From Phoronis australis (taxonomy: Eukaryota; Phoronida; Phoronidae), in the NCBI GenBank assembly GCA_002633005.1, contig NMRA01000809.1, forward strand, positions 72,325 to 136,324: a stretch of 64,000 nt of DNA. Reading direction: 5' to 3'. This document shows, piece by piece, positions 37,011 to 50,400 of this stretch. The number at the start of each line of letters is the position of its first letter. Within the stretch, counting starts at the first letter, position 1. The notes under the pieces are model-generated. The model did no database searches. It was not told where the DNA came from and was given only the letters and a program-made list of their open reading frames with translations. The position numbers and the translations under genes were made by a program.

Positions 37011-37370
37011 AGGAGCACGAAGTCGCCGACCACGCTTCAGTGGTTTCTTGCTGTCATGAAATTCGTGGTATATTCATGATATATTTTACTTATGTTGGCT
37101 TGATAGTATTATAGACATTATTTCTTTACTAGCAGATTGTTTATGTTTATAGTAAGTTGTTTTTGGGTTTCAGCTGGTCGTTCACAGAATCATCGCCTCA
37201 AGACAGCTGACCATTACCATACATGACAAACACAATAGAGTGGTTCTTATGATTGTTGTGAAAGTTCCTAGAGTTGTTTACTGTTATTTCCTGTAGAACC
37301 TTGAATCATGCAGTTTAGTGCATGTAACCCACGCATTTGTAACTTGTATATAAACCTTTCACGGTTGTCT

Positions 37371-37376
37371 AATAAA
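37371..37376 (+). terminator. Polyadenylation signal of the PAN-domain gene
   Basis: AATAAA 361 bases after the stop codon, in ctaataaagagag. A second, weaker candidate (taataaaaatatg) lies near 37846. Confidence 0.5.
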
Positions 37377-38103
37377 GAGAGTCCTCACTTTGCTACTGCC
37401 AGTTGCTATTACTAGTGTAATTGAGTGGTCTACACTTAGTTACGGAATAGAACCATCTCATTGGCGGACCGAGACAAACCACACAACACAACGCTGCTGC
37501 TAAGTTCACTTCTACTCCTCGAGTTATACTACACTTGCTCTGTGGATTGTGGAATCTTGGCCACTCCCGATCAGTAACAATGTTTGTTTTTATCGGTTTG
37601 GTGTGAGCTTTGCTCCTTCACTTAACACAGTCGTGTAATATCCATTACAAACACTGCAAGCATCAGCGAAAAACTTAGTGTTTTACGTGCAGTTTGTTTT
37701 CGTAACTGTAATCTGGTAACTAACGTAGTTCGGATCAAACTTAGCGCTGTTCAATCAATGTGCGTTACTAATTTGACTTGCTGTTATACACGTATTACAT
37801 TTTTTCTGTTTTTCATATTCTGCAGACTTTTTATTTTTTTACAGTAATAAAAATATGTACACTGTCAGAAGTTGACTGTATGTTTTATTGAAAAGGTAGG
37901 TATGCCTTGTGATTGTGTGTGGATGGAGAGAGAATGATTATTTAAATCCAGTAATAATTTTGTTATATAATAACCACTAATTAATACAAGTGAATCCTAT
38001 TGTTTATTAAGTACACTAACAATGAAGAAGAGCAACTATGATAGGGCCTTCTGTAAGGATAATCCAATCAATTAAACATAAACATCAAACGTCTTATCTT
38101 TTT

Positions 38104-38510
38104 TCAAACATTTATTGTAATAAACTAACAATTACAATACAAACGTACATAAACATACATAAACATTTACCAGCGTTATAGTTGTGCTAAGTTCCATTTT
38201 TCGTTGTGATTTTCTAATGTACCATTGATTTTACTAATAGTAAATTCCATGTTTCTATAGTTTTTCAAAACTCTAGTAACATCAGTTGGTAATGGAATTT
38301 TGTTCTGCATTCTACATTGATAAAAGACATTTTTGTTATTAAAACTAAAACTAAAAGGCCGTTTAAAAAATCGTTCCTAAGGAAATCATCATAAACTTTG
38401 CTCCACAACTCTATAGTCCTAGCTCTTACATATCTGCATTCCACAAATAAATGTAATATAGTCTCTCTATACTCAGAGCGAACTGGTAAAGGGTATCTAA
38501 CCAAAATTAA
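38104..38510 (-). pseudogene. LINE 3' fragment (L1/Tx1-like ORF2 end)
   Basis: The minus-strand frame 38504-38265 includes ETILHLFVECRYVRARTIEL followed by WSKVYDDFL, the ET--HLF--C-----LW pattern at the end of L1/Tx1-type ORF2. A shifted frame continues MEFTISKINGTLENHNEKW to about 38175. The 5' part is missing, as expected for a truncated LINE insertion. The left boundary near 38104 is AT-rich. Confidence 0.65.
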
Positions 38511-38862
38511 TTTGCGGAAGTGACATCACAAACGTCTTGCCTGCTAACTAGTAGGCTGTAGGAGTCGACACTCGTTAAATGACCGTCCTATTGGTTGATT
38601 CTGGCTCGTACTAACACACACTGTACTGCGGCAATGTACTTGCTGGTCCCCACAGTCTAACTTCGCGACGCAACACAAGTCTGTAGCATCGCTCTATCCA
38701 CGATACACTACGCTGGCCACATCCCTTCGTGATACAACGACACGTGTAGGCAGTATCTAACTACCACACTTTCTCTTGCTGGTCACAGTCCCTCATGAAG
38801 CAACACGTGTAGGCAGTATCTTAATTATTACCCACGATGCAAGTGATAAGCTCTTAGTTTAA

Positions 38863-40188
38863 AGGCGAAAGCAACCTGTTTTCATGACACTTTTAGCAAA
38901 AATAAGGTTCGTTCATTATCCCAGACACATTTTTCATTTAATTACAGCTTTTCGTAATTTGATTAATTTCTCGTCCTCTACTCCGGAAGTGACGTTTTGG
39001 GAGGCAAGAGTTTCGCGCCAATTTCTTTTCATTATAGTCTGACTGTGAGAGCTGTCGAGTCAGCCATTGTTCTACCTGGGTTGTGATAAATTCGGTCGTC
39101 GTTTGCTTTTGTTTATAAGTCAGTCAACATGCCACGCTGTTGCTGCGTGCCGGGATGTACTCATTATGGTCTCACACGCGCTTTGGGTACCTTGCGTCGC
39201 TTTTCGAAGGATGGCACACTTCGCCGTACTTGGCTAGCTCGTTCATGTGAAGAACGCAGCGCTACCCGTCCACGCAACGTACAAAGCAGTGGAGGGTTAC
39301 CGAGTGTGTGGCAAGCATTTTCTGCAGTCAGATTATGACAGAGATATGTACACTGAATTGATGAAGGTCCCTGCGAAACAACGCCTGAAGAAGGGTACCA
39401 TACCGTCGCTGTTGATTCCCGGCAGTGCCCCGTCGCTAACCCCGAGAAGTGCGTTTTTGAAGCGAGAAGCCTCGCGAGCAGTTGCCACACAGTGACTGGA
39501 GGCACTTCATCTACTGTCACCCGTGCCTCCGAACGTACCCCATTGCGTGCAATTCCGGGAACTAGCAGTGATTCGCCCTGTGCTGTTGTCTCTAGCTCAG
39601 AGCCTGTAAGCAGCCCTGCAGCGATGTTGAGTAGGGGGAGTGAATACAGGCCCAGTTCGACACCCAGTGAAGATGACAGTTCGTCATCCAATGAACAGAT
39701 CTGTGAGCTTAAGTCTGATAAGTTTATTGTGGACTTGTATTGGAGCTATTTGGAAGGTGCCAGGTGTGTGGCGAGAGAGTCACACGGCGGGATGTAAGTG
39801 CAGTTTGGGTGCTCAGATCACCCTTCAGTGGGAGTGTGTCGCGGGACACTGGGGCAAGTGGGACAGTTCTTCCTCTGTACGTGAGACGATAATGAGTACA
39901 CCCCAGTACGCAGCAACAGCGTGGCATGACGGACTGGTAAGCAAAAGCAAACGACGACCGAACTTATCACAGCCGAGATAGAACAATGACTGGCTCGACT
40001 GCTCTCACAGTCAGACTTTTTGAAAAGAAATTGGCGCGAAATTCTTGCCTCCCAAAACGTCACTTCCGGAGTAGACGACGAGTAATTAGTTAAATTACGA
40101 AAAGCAGTAAATAAGTGAAAAATATGACTGGGATAATCAACGAACCTTATTTTTGCTAAAATGACATTAAAAAAGGTTGCTTTCGACT
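38863..40188 (+). mobile_element. Kolobok-like THAP element with ~300-bp terminal inverted repeats
   Basis: The left end AGGCGAAAGCAACC (38863) and right end, in reverse complement AGTCGAAAGCAACC (40188), are each flanked by TTAA (38859-38862 and 40189-40192). The inverted match runs about 300 bp inward on each side, through 38863-39180 and 39875-40188, and includes the THAP start codon on both arms (MPRCCCVPGC on plus from 39129, MPRCCCVLGC on minus from 39927). The interior codes for broken THAP and a Ser-rich stretch only, with no catalytic core, so this is a non-autonomous derivative. The next TTAA-flanked THAP element is at 30913. Confidence 0.8.
39129..39797 (+). pseudogene. THAP-domain transposase fragment, split over three frames
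   Basis: Frame 1 (39129 on) gives MPRCCCVPGCTHYGLTRALG then TLRRFSKDGTLRRTWLA: the THAP Cys pair, Phe and Trp. Frame 2 (39247-39495) gives YRVCGKHFLQSDY and KKGTIPSLL: the second Cys/His pair and the AVPTIF-type box. Frame 3 (39492-39797) is Ser/Thr/Pro-rich, then KFIVDLYWSYLEG. One frameshift falls inside the THAP fold near 39240 and one near 39490, so no intact protein is made unless there is unrecognised splicing. The catalytic domain is absent. Confidence 0.75.
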
Positions 40189-40198
40189 TTAAAGTTAA

Positions 40199-40257
40199 AT
40201 TCCTGTTCGTTAAGAGGGCACACTACAATTCCTGTTCGTTAAGAGGGCACACTACAA
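40199..40257 (+). repeat. 29-bp tandem duplication
   Basis: attcctgttcgttaagaggg plus nine more bases, repeated twice exactly, directly after the right TTAA of the THAP element. Confidence 0.85.
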
Positions 40258-41810
40258 TTATTACAGGATTTTGGCTGCCGAGATGAATCCTTTCCTCACG
40301 TCCTTATCAAGAGTCTGAAAAAACAAGGGGTTTTGTAGCATTTCCAACTCCCCAGCACTACTCATGATAATTGAAACTCAGCATAGAAAAATAGGACCAA
40401 AAACTCCAAATTTGACAGTTTCATTCTCTCCAAAATTACCATTTCCCTGCAAGTGCTAGAACAAATCTGACTGCAGCATGGCGCACCCAGTGGGGCTCGG
40501 CGGGGGCTCGAACGAGCCCCCCCCAATTCGTCAAATTGGTTAAAATGGTCCGCCTCAATGAAACAAAAGGTCCGAGCAAACGAGACAAAAGTCCACAAAG
40601 TGCACAATTCCTAGGCCTGAACCTCAAGGCTCCGTCTTTAGTCATTGATTTTATTCAGTAAATGGTCCGCGTACCGGAAAATTCGAGCCCTCTATAATTC
40701 AGGCTAGGTGCGCGCATGTACAGATTCAGCCAGAATGCCCGATCTCTCCAGATTCTAAAATTGTGTCTTCTTGGCAAGTTTGATCTGTTTGAAAGCCACT
40801 TGAAATCGCACCCGGTTTCTCAGGCGAACGCAGAATGGTTGACCCGTTGACCCTTTTGCCCGCCTGACGCCACACACGCATGCTAGCGCCCTCAGTGGAG
40901 GTCATGAGATGATGTCACTGTCCTAGACTGTGAGGAAGACTGGTTCAGAAGTGGTGTAAAGGAAGCTCTCCATGAGCACATTGAGAGTCCCTCTTTAAAT
41001 AAAAGAGGCTGTTTAAGATTGCCACACGTGTGGGATGGTGTTCTGACGTCAATGCCGTGCCGTCTGGTCAAAACGCCACCAATTGGCCAGAGTAACGATA
41101 ACGTCACAAGCCAAGCTGAAGTCCGTGACTGAATGTGGACACAACGTCGCTAATTTTTGTAAGCTTTTATTTCAGTATTAGACTCAAACTTTGTTTGTTT
41201 TCTCAACTGAACATCTCAAAATTTTCATGCTTTTATAGCCAGAACTATTGACAAAAGTTGCTCGAAAACTTTCCGTAGTCGGTGTTTCATGTTAAAAAGA
41301 CACCGGCCACACCCCATAGCCGGCAACGTTTCACAACTCCTAACTGGTGACTGATAACCATTATATGACGTTTACAATTATCTACATGAAGTTGATATTA
41401 ACATTCATTTTTTCGGATATTAAGTTCCTACAAAAACAATGACTCAACGTCCTACAATACAAATCGGTTCGCCTGTCAGGCTCCATTGCCACTAGGCTTT
41501 CCACAAAGGAGTGTTGGTACAATACTACGTACACTCCTTGTTCCCACTAACTGGTCCATGAACTCTGTTCGTTGACCTCCACTAGGGGCGCCAGCGTGCA
41601 TGTGACGTCAGAGGGACAAAAGGTCTTGGTCAATAATCCCCTTTCTTCTCAGACAGCAGGCGACAGGGGTTGGAAAGCAAACTGCATCCGCCATTTTGCA
41701 TCAAAAGTAGGTCACTGCTAAAACAGTTTTCTCATTCAAAAGTACAAGCTGGAGGTTTAGTTTCTAACTCAAGCTTGTTTATGTTCGTGTCAGTCCCGGC
41801 GGCCGCAACC
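40258..41810. other. Non-coding stretch
   Basis: No exon recognised. A G/C-rich hairpin (ggggctcgaacgagcccc) lies near 40504-40521, and CTCF-like but one-base-short motifs occur at 40886 and 41577. Confidence 0.4.
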
Positions 41811-42381
41811 TGCCTGATCGGGTTCCGAGCCACTTGGCTGGCCGGGAAAACGAGTCAGTCCGGTAGCGACGGGCCTGATCGGGTTCCGAGCCATTTGGCG
41901 GGATAACAAGCGTTTTGTGTGTTTAGAACTTAAAAATCACAAGTCTAAAAACACAGATCTAAGTTCTCCTGTCTGTATTTCACGGAAGAATACTTCGAAT
42001 TTATCTCCGAACAGACCCCCAAACTCCTGCTACGGACCTTGGTAAATTTGCCTTCCGAAATTTGTAGGCTACGGTATGTCCAAATACCAATAAATCCGTA
42101 ACAGCGAAATAAAACAACACGTTTTTAAAGAACTCGGTGTATTTTTAAGGTTTTTACATAGAAGCTTTATGATTTATTGTCGTTACTCAAACGATGAGTA
42201 ACCCGGCATTGTTGTGAACTGCTGAACAGACTGCGTGTGAAACCAATGACGTCATTGGATAATTTCAACACTTCCGTCTGCCGTCAGGTGTCAGGTAACG
42301 CAACCGAACATGCCGTTATCGAGTAGAACTACTAGATCTAAATTGATACAAAATAGGTTTATTTTTGGGTGGCATTCTCCT
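41811..42381 (+). repeat. 3' end of the 30913-33261 transposon family (empty-site copy)
   Basis: Matches 32477-33261 over its length in the same orientation, from cctgatcgggttccgagcca to ggtggcattctcct, where the TTAA has become CTAA (42382). It lacks the SINE found in the other copy and has a 60-bp tandem duplication of its own start (41811 and 41871). The 5' half with THAP is missing. Confidence 0.75.
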
Positions 42382-44003
42382 CTAATTTTATTGAATCATT
42401 ACCAATTGATGGTTTTAATGGGATGAAAGTGCTATTTAACAGATAACACCTGTCCTCATCCAAATTAAGAAATAAATGCACCGAGAACTGTACAATGCAT
42501 CCGAATTAAAATTGTATGGTTGTTCATTTATGGCTATCATCTTTCCGAATGCACGTGGTTTGGCGTTAATGGAGCAGATAAATCAAACAATCGTTCACTT
42601 AATGATACAGGCATAAAATTCGGTTAGAGTATGTATTTTGCCTAATATTTCCAGAAAAAAATGCTTAGCCACTTACATGCCAAGAACTGTAGGATGAAAC
42701 TTGGCTTACCTCAAAATCCAACTCTGCCTGGACTGATGGTTTGGTAATTGGCCCAATTATGTTGCACACCCAGCAAAATGAACGAGGAACATATTATTGT
42801 AACAGTAAACAAACGTTTTAGGTTGTAAAAGTCAGATTTCCTGTTCAATTTTCAAAATTCATAACTCTAATCCCGCGTTGGGTCCTCGGTCTGGCTAACA
42901 TCACCTCCGTCTTCTTTAATGACTGCATTGTTCTGTTCGTGGGTTTGATCAATAGCCATAGAGGAAAACTCTCTGACTGACTTGTGAACTACAAAATTTA
43001 CCCCACTGAATTCTGTGCCAACCCCTGGGTGTTGCTTTTCCAAGTATAGCGTATCCGGAAGATAGACTGTGTTGTTGTCCGCGTGTATTTCCATGCAGAT
43101 AAAGTGACCTATAGGCCTGCATTTTTAATGTGCACGGCACGTGATCACTATTCCAAACATGTTCAAACTGTTCTTTCCATTAACCCGAAATACTGAAACC
43201 AGGATAGATGTTCATGCTATGGAACAACGTTCTTGAGAACATTCCATAGCTCTTACTTCGTAGATATCGACATTTTGGAAGTTGTACACCTACTTCGAAC
43301 TTGACAGTGTGACACCGGAGTTAGTTTAGGAGCTAATGCACAAGACCATTGTTTACTTAAGTTAGATCAAAATTTTGAATTTGTTTTGTTTTTGTTTTCT
43401 TTGCAGGCAAATTTGGCTTCTTTCAAGGGGTTGGATATCACAATTCCGTATAGAGCTCCTAACAGACAGAGCACTAAATAGTTGAGTCGAAAAATGGCCC
43501 CCGTGCACCCCCCCCGGACTTCAACTCCTAAGTTACATTTTGCGAAGAGAAATAGGAGTGAAAACCGAAGAAAGATGCTAACAAGCCGAAAAAGTGTCCC
43601 ACATGCGTTTTTTATGCAAATTAGTGCCGCCATTACCGAAATTTCGTTATTTGACGATATCGCACTTTGTTCTTCTTGTAATTGAACAAATCAAGAGTGA
43701 AAACTAATATTTTGAGGGTCAAGCATTACGTAGGAATATTTTTTTTATAATCTTATTGCATGTGATTTGCATTATACGATTACTTACAATCAATAATACA
43801 CTGAAAGCATACATAAGCCAATATAAACATCAAAATAATGTACAACTTTCAGTGCTTTTTAGTGAACCGCATTTCAACAGAAAATTTAATATCTCAAGGA
43901 AAAAAATGCAGGGAAATGATAGCAGAAATGTGAGCAGTCATTAGGGGCTGATGTCACTGATTACATGTTCCATCACTTCATATGGACCTGTTTTGAAACG
44001 ATT
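42382..44003. other. Non-coding stretch
   Basis: No exon, RNA gene or repeat family recognised. The last part should include the 3' untranslated region of the minus-strand gene at 44004. Confidence 0.4.
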
Positions 44004-44971
44004 CTATACTTTCTCAGAACGGTACCAAAGATTCCCATGCTCGTTCCCTTTTAGTTCCTCAACGAAAAGCAAACGGAAGGAAGAGATCTTGATGAAATCA
44101 TTTTGTTGGACGATGTGAGCTTTAAGCTGCGGTAGTTTTTTGCATTCCTGTTCCTCAGCCCATTTTGAAGAATCATACAGATATTTGATGAAGGTTTCTT
44201 CAACGTGTAAGTGCGTTTTGGACAAAAAGTGTATTGTGTTGTACCATTGCTGGGAATGCAGTTGTCGGCACATATAGAGTATGAGGCTCAGCATCAAATT
44301 GTGATTGAAATAATGAATGTGATTGCAGTAAGTTTTCATCAGCCTATTCTTGTTCAAGATTGTGTGGGAATGTAATATGCTATTCACATACGCATCAATG
44401 CCCAATAGTAGATGCCACGCATCATTTGAGGTCACGAGCGCAGCCGGCACATAGACTGGAGCCTAACACTGAACAGATATAATCGACAAATCACAACGGT
44501 ACAAAGCTTTCATAATTTTGGAACAGACAAGACGAGTATCCTTTACCAGAAATAAAATCCAGTTAGCGTCGTTCCTGACAAACACAAGCATTCGGCATTT
44601 GAAGAAATGAAATCAATGTCAGCTATTCGCAACTGGGCTTTGGCAGTCAGGGTAAAAGCTTGAGTAAGATTTACAGTTCAAGACACACACTATTCGGCAC
44701 TAAAGTGGTTAGAAAATTAAATCGTGATTCAATAAAACGCTTTAATTACCACTATGAAATTAGGACTGTCTGCACACTGAGTAGGCTCCGACTCAGCTTC
44801 ATTCTCTGAAGACGCCGGTGCGGGAGGGTTGTGTTCGAACGGCCTCAAAATCGCAAAGTCTGTCGATATGGCGAGGTCTAAGTCATTACCTGTTTCACAT
44901 CCATCTTCATAATACTCGTCAAGCTCGCTCTCTAAGTCTTCGAAACTTACAAGTTCACTGCTATCTTTCAT
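44004..44971 (-). CDS. Two-exon gene of unknown function, 226 residues
   Basis: Exon 1 is 44971-44750 (74 codons from the ATG at 44971; donor GTG|GTAATT); exon 2 is 44462-44004 (tgttcagtgttag acceptor, then GCTCCAGTC; stop ends at 44004). Both junctions are phase 0. Residues 1-74 are strongly acidic (FEDLESELDEYYEDG) and look disordered. Residues 75-226 look helical, with many His and Tyr (NHIHYFNHNLMLSLILYMC), and end LWYRSEKV. There is no signal peptide and no membrane segment that I trust. I cannot place it in a family. In favour of a real gene: good splice sites, phase match and a 153-codon open exon 2. Against: no recognised homologue. Confidence 0.55.
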
Positions 44972-47414
44972 TGCATATATATTGTCAACTGATCAAGGTC
45001 TTCCACTCATGACATCACGTGGCGGGACACAAAAAAATCACTAATTTTTCTTTAAAATTCAAAATTCCTCAATTCTTCCCCTAAATAAGTGCTAGTCTAG
45101 TTATTATACACGATCTGAAACCTCAAAAAGTACCAAAATCCATTGTGGGAACGCTTTAAATACATATGGTCCATGCTTCTACCATAAACAATTCTCAGAA
45201 GAAAATTATGTTTTTGCTTTTGTATTAGTTGTTGCAAATCAATTTTCAGTTTCACCCAACACTTATTGACAGATTCTGATTTGAAATTGAGTACCGGAAG
45301 GGTTAGAAAAGTTTAGAGGGCTTTTTAATTATGCTTTAGTGGATTCCACCTGATTACGGCCATTTTCCTAACAACCGTTTCAACACAAACAATTGGAGTG
45401 TGTCATTGTATTAGATCAGAACATACATTCGTGGCCATGATACCATATAGTGTGTACCAGTGGCACGATAAAGGGAACAATTATCCCAATAGGCGGAGCC
45501 GTTGATGTATAACATCTTGCGAAAAGTGTTTTCATTATTCACCAAATATACAGACCACTATTGAACTGAAATGTCCGACAGCTTAAGGACAGCATCTTTT
45601 TTGTTTAGTGCAGGCTTTCCTTGTGGTTAGGTCTGCACTAAGTTATTTTCCAAGACAGTTTTGCCTTCCGCCATTGGTCTCCTTCAGCGAGCAAGGCACG
45701 GCTCGCCTAAATGCTGAAAAGTCGCGAGACAGCGTAATTGTGGAACGGAAATAGGAACATTATCACAGTTTACACACCAGTTTACACACCAGTTTCCCCC
45801 AAAATTCAATACTCCCAGAATAGACCTGCAGTTACTTACAATGGGGGTACATACCCTGTGGCAAGTAGGTTGCGAGTTTGGCAAAATCACACAAGATCAT
45901 GCCAGTGAAAGGCAAGATTTTGCAGTTGAAAAATCGCTGACCACCCGCTGAGACCATAGATTACGGGGATTTCCGAAACAGCCCACTGTGTTTCGGAAGC
46001 ACCCATTTTCCCGATGTGATTGCGGAGGCTCTTTGGGAAAAATTGGTGGAGTTCTTCCGAAAACTTGTGTTGCTTACCACAGCGCTCTGATTGAGCTGTG
46101 GGTGTTAAAAAGAGTAAATGGAGTAAGTGACTCTTGTTATTAAAGAAATTGAACTCGGTGATAGTGGCATTGCTGGAGGTGATTTGTGACTACAAATATT
46201 TTAACCTTCATTGACTTAAAACGCCAGTCAGGCATCACTTTAGCAGCAAGTGTAGCTAGTCTACGTTAGAGTAATCCGGCGACGCCACCGTTGACGAGCT
46301 ATTGGTATATCTGAACTTTTTTAACGATCCTTTTAAGGACCAAAATTGAAAAACGAGGACATTTTGCTGCAATTTGCATACATTTGGCCCGCTCCAGAAA
46401 TTCAAAACGATTCCGAAAGAAACTCCATGGAGGCTTTTTTGGTCCTTGCTTCAGGAAAAGCCTGCATGGGACGGATGCTCTAGTTCACAGACAGCGAAGA
46501 ATTTAGGCTTAGTCAAATAGCAATAAAAATAGCGGTTAAAACGTCCATGTAAACACCCAAGAAAAGAAATTAAACATAGCAGTCTATAGCGACTAAAGAA
46601 GCAATTAAACTTTGACTATGTAAGCGTAATTTTTATAAATGTTAATATGATCTTCCTTTGTCATCCTCTACCACAAACACAGTAGCATGTGTTGAAATCA
46701 CAGAACACGTAAGATGTCGTTAGTAATAATTGTAGAGTTGCTGTGCTACTAATCATTTCCAAAAATACCTATAAAACAGAAATTGTGGTAGCAACACAAT
46801 GATCAGATTTCGTTTTGATTATTTTAGTTCTTGAAATTACCTGACCTTCAAACTCTTCCTCAGAACTATAGAAGGTCTTATACTGCATTTCCTTGTATGT
46901 AGCTGTGCAAGCACGAAAAATGAAGTAAACCACTTACGCTCTTCAAATCAGTCGCTTGATATTCCTTACCCTGATAACACTTAATATTCTTTACACTGAT
47001 AACACTTAATTTCCGTTACCACCAAAAGCGACGCAAGAAAAGGCTTCAGAATTTATTGTGGTTGGCCAACTCTAATTCGAAACGGCGTTTGTACGAATAA
47101 TCTGCTACTTGAGTTGCCGGCTCCTTTGGCCCAATTCAATATAGAATAAGTACGTTTATATTTTTAAATCCCAAAGATCTTCTTCTAATAATTCAACAAT
47201 GACAGCTAAACAGCGCCAAAATGCTCCTTTAAACAAGTGAATAGCAGTTCAGTGAACTAACATAAAATGTGCGAGTTTGCCTCTGCCATCACGAACGAGT
47301 GATTTAACTATATTTCTGTCAAAAAGTTTGGAGTCCTGGCAACATTTCCAAGTAACGAAGTAACGCAATTAATTGCTTGATGTTCAGACTTGGATGTTTG
47401 GACGAAGCCCTGCT
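44972..47414. other. Intergenic, between the unknown gene and the carboxypeptidase 3' end
   Basis: No exon recognised. Small tandem repeats occur at 45771-45792 (agtttacacacc twice) and about 46970-47020 (ctgataacacttaat twice). The two minus-strand genes flank it in tandem. Confidence 0.4.
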
Positions 47415-50400
47415 TTAAAATAGCGATTGCTGATCATACAAGGCAACGGCTAAAGTGAAAACTGCATTCCACGCCTCTTTGCCAGTTGGTATAATTTTGT
47501 CCACATCTTGAATAAAGCCCAAAAAGTTGGTGAAATCTGGGAAGAGCTCGATAGAAAACGAATGGGCGATGTCAGCACGACTCCCTTTGGCCCAATCCAT
47601 AGAACCGCCTGATATCTTACCTGCAACAGAGCAATTGTTACTGAAAGAAATTTCTGTGTTATTAAGAGGCTCATACTAAATATAGTCCCTTGCGGAAAGG
47701 TGTTTTGCTCAACTACCTTGCGTTTGTCTATTTGGCAAGTTTATGCAATATTTCTCATAGTCTTCAAGTTTTTCTTCATTCTGAAGCCACAGTCTTCGAA
47801 AGAACATATTTATGGAAGATACAAAGGATTGAATCGCACGCAAGTAAGCGAATCAAGCAAAAACTTCACAATTCTTCGAGAGAAGGGATATCAAATCGTA
47901 AAAGATTGAAAATGCAGGCAAGCCCAAATGAATCTAAAACTGAGCACAACACGTGGTATGCAATTAAGAAATCTTATTATTCTTACAACCTGAGAGCGTT
48001 CCGTAGAGCTAGCTTCTTACGAGGAAAGCAAGATCTCGCAAGACCTCGCAAGTATGCTTGGGAGCTTACTAGCCACTCATAGCAAAATGCGGGCCACTGA
48101 AGTAATTGGTCATCGCGGTTGGATTGTTGAATTCACTGTTTCTGTTCCATAACCGAAAGTTTTTCGTTTCAAGTGCAAGCTAATGTCTTGCGGTCTACCC
48201 AGCCTAGTGTTCCTACCTACTTAAACAATTCAAACGGTTCCAGAGCTAAGGGCCAGAAGGTCTGGATGAAACATCTAGAACGGGCTTTGAGTGTCCATTT
48301 ACAACAAATTTGTGCCAACTGATCATGTACCCAAACCGGGTATGCTGCACCCACAAGCCCACTGTTAAGGTTATGTATGACCTTGACAAGTCTACGCATT
48401 TAGCCAAATATCTACTTACTTAAGATGACAACTCAGCGAAAATAGAAAGCCTGTAAAATCGATTCTCGACTTCTTACCAGTCTGCCGTTATGTGGGTCAC
48501 GTGACCATGTTTTAGTGAAATTTAGGAGAAAATGAAGGCACCTAGATAGCAAACCAACAGCATCAAACAAACGATCAAATTCTATTTGATATTAATGCAG
48601 TTTTCTGAAATGCCATTTCGTTTCCGTTGTTTTTTCATCAAAATCATGAAAGCCCTATATGTAATATCCCCTAATGAAAAAGTTGGAAATTTTTAAACGT
48701 AATTCCTAGCAGCTTTTTGGAGAAAAGTGCATAAAACATACCACCATTTCTGATTTACTGAGTTATACAAATTTGGTCAATTTTCTGGGGTCCTACATAA
48801 TCTTAGTTAAACCATTTCCTAGGCATTCGACCTGAGAGTTCAGTCTCCGTTGTGTCTTCTCGAGATTATGCCCGCAATACAAACAAAACACGTTATCACA
48901 CATCATCACTCGCGAGATTCGGAACTCAACCGGGGCACTGAAGTAGAAAGAGGAAGAAAGTTTACCAAAAATTTCAGGAACTGACAGCGTCAAATATTCT
49001 GTACCACGAACACTTCCCATATGGAATGCCATTCTCTCTGCAATGCGCCTCTGGAACAAATTTATTAGTAGCAATAAGCGTTGTAGAGACATGTTGGACA
49101 TGTGCTTGTAGATACCAGCCAAGTATGTTGATCTAAAATATCCGTAAGAACAAAAATTTCATAATTGTACCACTCTATAGAAACTAGAAAAGATACAATG
49201 AATTATTTCAAACCAATACGAACCGGGACTATGCCATATTTTGAATAAAATTTTCATTCGTAAAATTTCTTTATATGTGAATGTAGAAACTTAACAAAGC
49301 AGCCAAAATTGTCCTATGCAGAACACCTCTGTCATTTTTGTAGTCGAATTTCCCTCGGAGGTTTACGTTTATCTGCGCATGTGCGTACTTCAATCATATG
49401 CTCAATCATTCTTCATCTTGGAAGTTACAAGACATCTTGAATGACTTAAGTTCGCACATGCACTGATAACATCCAAGTCCGCTGGTAAATTTGAGGCTAC
49501 GAAAATACCCGAGGTGTTACGAGGTGTTCCAACACATTGGAACAATCACTTTGAGGTGGTTTTAGTAACATCTTGTCTAAAATCTCTTGGTTCGTTCATA
49601 CCAACATAAAGCCTATTCACACTGGCACGGCGTTTCAGTCGGCTATTTCTCCGGCCATCTTCTTGTGTTACAGCGCTCTTAGAAGAACGAGAATATGGTT
49701 CACTCATGGTGGGCACCTAGATTGTATTTTTCCTGGTAAACGGCGGTTTATGAACATGGGACGTACTTTTTGGTTGCCTGTGCAACACCCTCATCACTGG
49801 GTCAACAAGGGAAATGCGCTATACTGATATCTTCGAAGAATTAATCTCTGCATTCCATTAGGATGTTTGTACTCCTCCCTTGCTTAAAGTGTTGTTGCAC
49901 TGCTTATTTCTTTTGGCCTTAAGGCCATGCATTTGACATTACCCTCCTTTAACGTGGCTGGAGTTGAAGTCAATGTACCGTTCAGTGCGAGTGTTCCTTT
50001 AGTAGATTGATGTTGACTTCTATCTCTGGCAGGCTGGTGGTAGCTTCCACTTCCACAGTGAATTCAGAATGAAGCCATCCTATCAGCAATGACGTCACAA
50101 AGAAAGTGGAGAAGGTACGAGAAGACCCTGTACAACAAACGATGAGCTTTCCTTACATACCTGGAAGCTGGACTGACAACCAAACGGTCCCAATTTCAAA
50201 CTCCGCCGTGCACCAAGACAGAAATACAAATAGTTCCAGTGACTACCAGATGTCCGCACTCGTTCTTCAAAGAACACTATAAAACCCGAAGATGGCCAGA
50301 GAAATGACCGACCTAATCGTCTGCCAATGAACATAGGTTAGATGTTGGTGTAAACAGGCCAATACTGATAGTTTAGACATTCGTCTTTTGATGGTGTGGC

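Noticed and set aside
40880-41592. Additional CTCF sites at 40886 and 41577
   Set aside because: Both match the consensus only with one base missing in the core (CCACTGAGGGCGC and CCACTAGGGGCGC), so spacing is wrong.
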